From Iris pallida (taxonomy: Eukaryota; Streptophyta; Magnoliopsida; Asparagales; Iridaceae): DNA of 64,000 nucleotides. Position 1 is the first letter of the stretch. Each line of letters begins with the position of its first letter. Made by a program: the position numbers and the translations under genes. Under the pieces are notes generated by a model. It saw only the letters and a list, made by a program, of their open reading frames with translations. It ran no database searches and was not told the DNA's origin. Location: positions 16,496,567 to 16,560,566 of the forward strand of contig JANAVB010042220.1 of NCBI GenBank assembly GCA_029216955.1. Direction: 5' to 3'. Below are positions 57,052-64,000 of this stretch, one piece after another.

Positions 57052-57357
57052 TGGAGATTGGCTTGATATGCTGCTGACACTGCTGATGGTCTTAGTTGCT
57101 TTTTTTGATTTTAGTTATTTCAGTTTGTTATGGATTTCTGTACTGGATTTATGTCTTCAAACCCTGATGATGTGCTGGTTGGTGGATAACATTTTATGCT
57201 ATTTTTCGTAGTTCTACTTTATGTCAGTGACTTGTTTTATTAGTATTATACTGTTTCTTCTCTGCTTGGTGTGGTTGGATTACTTTTCAGTGTCTATACT
57301 GCTATTCCCATGCTTTTCCTTATGCAGTCTATATGATCCTTTATATTGCTAACTGCC

Positions 57358-57616
57358 AAAAGGGGAAGAAATATGTATATTTGTCTGTGCTTGTGTTTGC
57401 TTTTGGGAAATTTTTTTTTATCAGGCCACAGGTTCTATGCATTATTTACGGGGGAGAGCTATTGATTCTAGCTCGGCACCGTTCACTGATTACGGGGGAG
57501 CTATCTTATTCTAGCTCGGCATTGTTTATGGGGGAGCTGTGTTTTAACCAACTGTGTCCAGGTATGAATATTGAAATATACATTTATTATTTTGTCAATT
57601 ATCAATATGGGGGAGA
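57358..57616 (+). other. Repeated polypurine motifs before the F 3' LTR
   Basis: AAAAGGGGAAGAAA at 57358, then GGGGGAG at 57450, 57494, 57530 and 57609, the last directly before the LTR. The first three GGGGGAG copies sit in about 40-bp units that share CTAGCTCGGCA. Multiple polypurine motifs before the 3' LTR are a reported Sirevirus trait. Confidence 0.75.
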
Positions 57617-57617
57617 T

Positions 57618-58564
57618 TGTTGACACAAAGTCACAGTCAACCAAATATTGACTACATTGACTAAATAATATCTGTATAAATTCAATACGACACACGACGT
57701 CTGCATTCAGTTCAGGACAGACAACAGCTCAGTTTCCGACTCTCAGTGTATTTTCGAGTCTGTACTTTTACATTTTATTGAGTCTAGAAGTATGTACTCT
57801 GAGTTATGCTGAGCTCTTGGAACTTAGTCTATAAGCCTACCCAAAATCCCAAGCTCCACCAAAACAAAAATTGCCCACAAGTCCCACTTAGGACCACTCT
57901 GTGCTCTGGAGACAGAGTTCGGGCCGAACTCTGCCTCCACACAGAGTTCGGGCCGAACTCTGTCCCCTAGAAATCAGGAACCCTAATTTTAGGGTTAGCT
58001 GGTTGCTAGCTGTCCAACGGCCAAATTTTTGAATTTTCCTACCCGAATTCTGGCCGAATTCTGCCTCTAAAAATACTATAAATAGGGCATGAATTCTCTC
58101 ATTTCAATTCACTCAATCTTCTCTTCTCTTCTCTCCTACAAGCTCAATAAGCCATACCCTTCCTATCTACTAGCCACAAGCCTCCTAAGTCTCGAGTGCT
58201 CAGCATCTCTCAGTTAGGATTCTTGTGCAAGAGTGAAGAAGTCGCTTGGACAATTCCAAGCAAATCGCCACTGCGATCCTCTGTTAGAAGTTGACGTGCT
58301 CTTCTGAAGAAAAGGCACGGGTTGTAAGCTACTATTTCACAAATAGTGGATTTAATCCTGAGCTAGAGTTCTCAGGCCTGGACTAGTCCTCCACGAGGGA
58401 AACCAGGTTAAAATTGTTGTGTTTGCGTATGCTCTTCTGCTCTTCATTTATTTTCCGCACTTTACTCTGATTTTTTTATTGTTGGTGAAAGAGTTATTTT
58501 TAATTGGCTATTTTTCTATATAAACTCTATTCACCCCCCTATAGAGTTGCCAAACTGTTCTTCA
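57618..58564 (+). repeat. 3' LTR of element F
   Basis: 947 bp, about 99% identical to the 5' LTR. Differences include T/C in CACACGAYGTC, A/C in CAGTTMAGGAC and A/C in CTCTTMTGC. Confidence 0.95.
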
Positions 58565-58569
58565 TGGAA
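58565..58569 (+). repeat. Target-site duplication of element F (right)
   Basis: tggaa, matching 48915-48919. Confidence 0.92.
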
Positions 58570-58849
58570 TCGACTGATCTCATTTTCGTTGTACTAATCC
58601 CGAAATACGAATATTATAAGAATTAATTATAATAAATGGTGATACATAGAGAAAGTATCTACAAACATTGTCGGATGATGAATTAAACATCGCCAACGTG
58701 TCCAGAATGGTCAAATTAGCTAAGATAGCCTACCCATCGGTCCAGTTTGGACATAAGGGCAAAAAGGTAATTTTGGGTCAAAAATGGTATCCGTGTCGGA
58801 GACGTTTTACACCGAAAAACATGCAAGAAAACAAGTTCACAAAATCTAA

Positions 58850-59230
58850 CAAATTATATATCCACGAGTCTAAAATAGTCCGGAATTGGATTCCGTTGAC
58901 CCGATCTCAATTTGGTCCGTTGACCAGAACATTAGAATTTCGGTTTGCACGGAAATATATGCTGGAGCCAATATTCTCAAAACTCAGCAAATTATATGTC
59001 AACGAGTCCGGAAGGACGATACGAACCCAATGGTATATCCGGAATTGGATTTCGTTGAGCCGATCTCAAAATGACCCGTTGACCAGGACTGTGGTGCCCG
59101 CTTTGCACCGAAATGTGTGCCAGGGCCCACGTCCTCCAAATCTAACAAATTACATATGAATTCGTGCCAGAACGACGCCACGAGTCTAATGGTGGTGTCA
59201 GAAATGAAATCTGTAGTCCCGAGTTCAAAA
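58850..59230. repeat. Tandem repeat of about 140-160 bp in LTR E
   Basis: Units begin CAAATTA[T/C]AT at 58850, 58988 and 59146. The first two share TCCGGAATTGGATT, CCGATCTCAA and CCGTTGACCAG. A partial earlier unit lies at 58780-58849, and the third unit is partial. Confidence 0.7.
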
Positions 59231-59479
59231 ATAGAATTTTACAAGTTGGAAATTACGAATTCAAACGATCAACTTTGGCGTCAAATTCAACCAATCAAAT
59301 AAGATCACAATGAAACAAAACTGGAGGTGTTGGAAGAGGGTTATACGAGCTGTACACAGGAACTGGTAGCATGCCAAACGGAGCTGCAGTGGAGGAGGTA
59401 CGAGCCAACGAAGTTGGCTCCGCAAAACTGTCCAAAAATTATACAATTTAAACGGTTAAATTGGCGGCCGGTTTTGATA

Positions 59480-60060
59480 TATCAAATGATAAAATCAACG
59501 GACGAAACTTGAGGGGAGTGAATATTGATATACCGAGATTGTGACGGAGTAAAGAAATCTTTGATCCAATGGTCAAATTTCACGAAAAATGTGCACGAAG
59601 TTGCTGCTTCGAGACGCGATTCTGAGTTTGTTTCAAAGCTCGTGCCGACGGGTTTCCGTGCCAAACGCACGAATCGGCTATGTATCGTGCCGGAGAGGAA
59701 GACAACGCAGCCAGAGAGGTCGCCAAATTTCGTCCAGCCAGGGGGCCTCGGCCACGGGGGCGTGCGGCCGCCGGCGGTGCCTGGCCGCGCGGCTGTTGCT
59801 GCCATTTCTAGCTGCTGCTGCTGAAGTTGCTTGATGTTGCAGCTGGCCCAGCTAGGCGGCACAACGGTGCGGTTAGCGGAGCACGGCAGTGGCGAGGGTG
59901 GTGGCTGCGGGTGAGAAAGAGAAAAGAGAGAGGAGAGGTGGTGGTGGTTATAGTTCGGTGGAGGTGGTGGTGGTTGTTGAATAAGGAGGAGGAAGGAGAG
60001 GGCTGGTGGAGGAGGAGCTCAGGGAGGGAGTGGCTCACGGGGCTCGACCATGAAGGAGCT
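59480..60060 (-). other. GC-rich, CT/CAC-rich block of LTR E with small sense-strand frames
   Basis: The minus strand has frames of 76 codons (60038-59808) and 126 codons (59862-59482) with poly-histidine, proline and serine runs. They lie in the element's sense but match no family. The block resembles a leader zone downstream of an LTR promoter; a protein role is doubtful. Confidence 0.35.
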
Positions 60061-61509
60061 GGGCTCAGGAGGAGGAGGGGATGAACGGAGGAGCTCGGGT
60101 TTAGGTGGTGATGGTGTTGGTTTTGAGAGGGAAGAAAGACAAAGTGATGCTGAGTAGAAAATATTATGAAAGAGAGAGAGGGAGAAAATGAGGAAAATAA
60201 GGGGAAAAGAGAGAGAAAGTGAGTCTCTAAAAACTAGGGCCGGCCAAGGGTGTGGGAGTGAGTGTTGTGAGGATGTGGGGTTGGGATTGCATATGGGTAA
60301 GATGAAGGATTGGGATTAAATGCAGGAATAGATCATTTCTTAGGGATTTGAATCAAGGGGGTTATTCTTGAATATTTGAATGGGTAGTCTAGGTATTTAA
60401 TATTTGTAAAGGCAATGAGAGTGAAGGTGTCATGAGAGAGGATAACATAAAGCTTGGACTGGATTTGGTTGAGCCGGATCGGATCAAAACAGACTGGGTA
60501 CAATAAATGAATTATTTTTAGGTGTTTATGATCATGGATAAATAAGTAGCATGTGGGGGCTCAAATAAATGGGACACAAGTGTCATGCGGGTTGTAGGCT
60601 CAATGTCAGCCATGTCCATATTTGGGATTGACAGGTTTGGGTCAACAGGGTATCCACAATTCAAGTTAGAAATAAATGTGACACCGTGGGATGAATTAAA
60701 ATCGGGTCACGGGTCAGAAAAGTTGTGCAAAGCAAATGAAGCACAAGATGGTGTGTCTGAGTGGGACACGAAGGTCATCGGTGTAGGGTGTCTCGAGTAG
60801 ATCATGCATGAGGAGTTGGTTATGAGAAAACGACTAGTCTTGTGCTCCCAAATTAAAAGTCACGACAACGTGCTTATAATGATCAAGGAAAAGAGTATAA
60901 AATTAATTAATGATCAATTGGTCTAAATTGACCCGAAGTTGTGTAAAACAAAAATAGTACAAGAGAACAAGTTTGAGTGGGACATTATATACCAACATAA
61001 AGGTAATCTTGTTCACTACAAAACTCATGAAGAAGGTTTCCAGAGATGAATATCCCGGACACTCCAAATATCAAAGGCACGAAAAAGTACATTCAAGGAT
61101 AAAAATAATCAAAATAAAATATTTATTAAAAATAATTCAATCAGAAAATTTAAAAAAACCAACCCGAAATTCAGGGTGCTCACATCCTATCCACCTTATA
61201 AAAATTTCGTCCTCGAAATTAAAATGTTCATACCCCTTCTAGGTCAAACCCCCACAATCAAAGTCTCAAAACTTAATCAAATCATACAATTTAAAAGGAC
61301 GACATACAGGGTCATGGCATACGGTGGTAGTAAAAGTCTCATCTAGGTATACTAGTCACACTAGACCAAAACAATCATAGGGTATCAAAACATACAAGCA
61401 ATCAGGGGTGTTCAACTGGAAAAGATACAAAAATAACAAATCATCAAGGCTTTAAGGCATAATCAAAATCAAAATTTAAAGCACAAATGTTGAGCATTAA
61501 AATCCAATC

Positions 61510-61512
<3 letters not shown>

Positions 61513-61580
<68 letters not shown>
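61513..61580. repeat. (TA)n(GA)n microsatellite, element E
   Basis: About 48 bp of TA followed by 20 bp of GA, antisense-open only by chance. Confidence 0.9.
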
Positions 61581-61816
61581 TGTTAGAGAGGGAAAAGCTA
61601 GCATTATGAAAGGTTATGTGGTTAGTGTGTGTATGGGTGTATGTGGACATGTTCATAGGGTTAGATAGTAGATATGTGTGTGTGTGTGAAATATACATGA
61701 AAGTGTATAGGAGGATTTGGGTTTTAAAGCAATAGCTATCAAGTTACACCACTCATGGCATATTGGTTAAACAATCTACAATGCATAACATATTTACTCA
61801 TAACATGCATGGCTAA

Positions 61817-61818
<2 letters not shown>

Positions 61819-61870
<52 letters not shown>

Positions 61871-61871
61871 G
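61819..61871. repeat. Second (TA)n(GA)n microsatellite, element E
   Basis: TA run then GA run, with the corresponding short ATATATG run at about 16340 in C. Confidence 0.9.
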
Positions 61872-63764
61872 GAGGGAGAGAGAGGTAGTGATATAGTTAT
61901 GTATCTATATACATTATAACATATATGCATAAACTCTTTATATATCTATATAGATATATGAACATAACATAGAGAGGAAGGGTTTAGTTTACATGGCAGT
62001 TGTGAACATTATGTAGAGTGTCAAGTGTACATGGGTTATAACTTGAAATGAAGGGTTCAATCATTCAATTCAGTTCAACATTACATTTAAACTGAACATT
62101 TGAAATCAATGTAAAAATGTTAACATGTATTCAGTTTCAGGATTTTGGAGACATTCGAACATCAAAACCAACCCAATGTTCTCCACAACCACAACCTAAC
62201 ATGTAAGAGTATGAAACCTAACATTATATCCCTACATACAACGATGTATACAGCTCAAAACATTACATTTAAACATTGCAAATTGAACTAATCACTTAGA
62301 ATCCAGTGTTAAAGGGTTAATATGCACACAGTTTCAGATTTGACAAGTTCAAACACAAAACTCAACCAATTTCTTGAAGAATTGAAACCCTGTATATAAC
62401 ATACATGGGCAGAGATGTAAACAACAACTAATAACATGAAATTTATATTTAAATTACAAAATTAAACTGGAAAGCAGAGAACTAGTCTCTGATACTATAC
62501 TATATTAGAAATATTGGGGTTTTGAGAATTTAAACATCAAAAACATATTAATATGCATTTAGATAGGTTGGTAATCAAAGTGTAGCATGCATACGTGTCA
62601 GGCAAAGTGTTTGTGTCCACTATATATATATTTTTTTTCCCATGTCCTAATATAAAAATCAAATTCTATATCAAGACCAACATTTAGATTCCTACCAAGA
62701 TTTCCATATGATAACAAGTTACATCCTTTCGAGCCAGATGATTTACGTCACTTCTCCGACCTTTCCAAGGTAAAGAGATATAGAGATTCAAAGGTTCAAA
62801 GTATAACTGACAGAATTGGATAAAAGATAGGTGATTGATGTAATCAGGATAGTTTTATTTTTATTTTATCTTTTTTAAAAGGTAATACAAGAAATAATGG
62901 CGAGAAGGAAATAATGATAAAATCTGTTCTGCTTATCTATTTAAAAGAATGAACCATTTTGAAACCAGAGCTATAATATCAAATCTAAGATAAGGTCTAG
63001 CAAAAATCATCGATTCATTGTATTATGAAGAAATTTATAGCAAGAAGTTACACAAAGGTTTATAATAACAGCTAAAGCTACTCCTACTCCTAAGTTAAAT
63101 AATGAGAAGCAAAACAAAACAAAACAATAATTTTTTTGAATGACTGAAACAAAAGTAGAGAAAACATGTTCAAAAGCCTTTAAAGTACAATCTGATAATC
63201 ATATGCATCTTCCTGAAATCATGTTGTCAGAATTTTGCCATGCCAACAAGCATAGCTGCAATAAACGATAGAGTCCGTAAAAAGGCATACACCCTATAAT
63301 CATGTTATCTAGAATTCTTACCACGCCACTCGGTATGGCTGTAAGAAAATCTAGATTTCATAACTAGGATAAGTATATCTAAATCAGGCTCTACGTCCTT
63401 GTCATGCTAGCAAATATGACTGCAATAAATTCTGAACTCCATAAATAAGTAGACTTTTACCTTTCTCACTGTCCTTATCAAGTATGTTATCAGGTTATAC
63501 CTTAATTCCAAAAAGATGTATATATACATATAAATACAAACTCAAATTCAACAAATAACATCAAGATTCAAAATTCAACAATAATCTATCAAAATCAAAT
63601 TCAATAACAAGAAGTAAGGGTGAATCAAATCAAGGGAAAAAGAGAATTGAAATCGAAGTTAAATAAGTTTCTCAAGGGTCGTCCCAGGAATCTCTCAAGA
63701 ATCCTAAATGTGATTGAGTATCATCTTATTATAAAACCTATTCATTATCTCTAATTGCAGGTGC

Positions 63765-63795
63765 GCAACAGTACAACTAATCGTCGTACTACCAC
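63765..63795 (-). other. Post-PBS stem-loop, element E
   Basis: On the minus strand GTGGTAGTACGAC pairs with GTTGTACTGTTGC over 13 positions, five of them G-U, around GATTA. The arms differ from B, C and D, yet pairing is kept. Confidence 0.6.
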
Positions 63796-63820
63796 GGCTT
63801 CGTACAAATGCGAATCTTGA

Positions 63821-63836
63821 CCTGTATGGGCCACCA
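63821..63836 (-). other. Primer-binding-like site, element E
   Basis: Minus strand TGGTGGCCCATACAGG, one change from the other elements, 9 nt from the LTR start at 63846. Confidence 0.55.
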
Positions 63837-63845
63837 CTAAAAACG

Positions 63846-64000
63846 TGTCACGACCTGCACCCTAGATTAAGGGCACGAGAAGTGGGTACGGCCAGCCTAC
63901 GCCGCAGAGTCGGCGCTTGAACGTTGTCATAGGTCAATCATCTATCAATATAAGGTACCTGTACAGTATATACACTCGGAATGGAGGTGACATAACAGAA
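63846..64000 (-). repeat. 5' LTR of element E (first 155 bp only)
   Basis: It matches 47444-47598 with the same TGTCACGACC start, then runs off the window. Confidence 0.85.

Larger units (their letters stand above)
48920..58564 (+). mobile_element. Element F: young full-length Ty1/copia element, Sirevirus (SIRE/Maximus) type
   Basis: 9645 bp with two 947-bp LTRs (TGTTGACAC...TTCTTCA), an initiator-methionine-type PBS, gag and pol in long open frames, an extra reading region after pol, and repeated polypurine motifs before the 3' LTR. The large size, coiled-coil gag with two CCHC sites, third gene region and multiple polypurine motifs are Sirevirus traits. I see about six differences between the LTRs, so insertion was recent, and most enzyme motifs are intact. 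Confidence 0.93.
47444..61184 (-). repeat. 3' LTR of element E, split by copia element F
   Basis: The parts 47444-48919 and 58570-61184 join cleanly when F and one copy of tggaa are left out. It contains W-boxes (48694-48762), a GATTCATGA-rich zone (48100-48430), tandem repeats (58850-59230) and a GC-rich block (59690-60120). It ends gctcaca. Confidence 0.88.
61185..63845 (-). other. Non-coding internal region of element E
   Basis: 2.66 kb homologous to 15672-18414 of element C. It has the polypurine tract at 61185-61200, TA plus GA microsatellites at 61513-61580 and 61819-61871 (short in C), and three GCCATGCC/AGCTGCAAT-type modules at about 63236-63430. No coding similarity. Confidence 0.8.
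47444..64000 (-). mobile_element. Element E: non-autonomous LTR retrotransposon, right LTR truncated by window end
   Basis: The left LTR (47444-48919 plus 58570-61184, about 4.09 kb without F) and the start of the right LTR (63846 onward) match over the 155 bp visible. The core between them is 2.66 kb and non-coding, and it is homologous to the core of C. Minus orientation is shown by the polypurine tract at 61185 and the PBS at 63821-63836. E sits inside the D 5' LTR and contains the copia element F. Confidence 0.88.

Noticed and set aside
58668..59159. 163-codon frame with internal protein repeats in LTR E
   Set aside because: The repeats are those of the tandem DNA array in an LTR, and the frame is antisense to element E.

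Overview
The window is plant nuclear DNA made almost entirely of nested LTR retrotransposons. The signs are several LTRs of about 2.9-4.4 kb, Ty3/gypsy chromovirus proteins of Tekay/Del type, a Ty1/copia element of Sirevirus (SIRE/Maximus) type, AT microsatellites and no ordinary host gene. The host looks like a flowering plant with a large, repeat-rich genome. I cannot name the species, and I see no rRNA, complete tRNA, CRISPR array or bacterial feature.

Layout. Element A (1-6914, minus) is a non-coding, LARD-like LTR element whose left LTR runs out of the window. It sits inside the 5' LTR of element B (6915-33346, plus). B is a decayed Tekay/Del-type chromovirus. It is interrupted in gag-pol by element C (11505-22066, minus, non-coding, duplicated 5 bp tccac) and in its 3' LTR by a solo LTR (25797-30219, duplicated 5 bp ctctc). 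Next comes 2.5 kb not assigned to any element (33347-35810). Element D (35811 onward, minus) is a second decayed chromovirus of the same group. Its 5' LTR is interrupted at 47444 by element E (minus, non-coding, running off the right edge). The 3' LTR of E is in turn split by a young full-length Sirevirus-type copia element, F (48920-58564, plus, duplicated 5 bp tggaa). F has two 947-bp LTRs that differ at only about six sites.

How the parts work together. B and D carry gag, protease, RT, RNase H, integrase and chromodomain, all now broken. A, C and E carry LTRs, a primer-binding-like site and a polypurine tract but no proteins, so they probably depended on proteins from B/D-type relatives. 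All five share the same atypical primer-site sequence next to the 5' LTR, followed 14-25 nt later by a stem-loop whose arms vary mostly by G-U-compatible changes. This suggests a shared packaging or priming signal used by autonomous elements and their parasites.

Most notable observations: (1) a 96-nt GT-AG, T-rich, phase-0 intron at the same site in the integrase of B and D; (2) the conserved post-PBS hairpin and non-standard PBS; (3) dense W-box (TTGAC[C/T]) and CACATG arrays in the LTRs; (4) element C with a fossil LTR start inside it, as if it had changed LTRs; (5) a histidine-rich repeat domain and an ATG-less +1 pol overlap in the young copia element; (6) stop codons in B and D arising mostly from CAG to TAG, as expected from CHG cytosine methylation decay.
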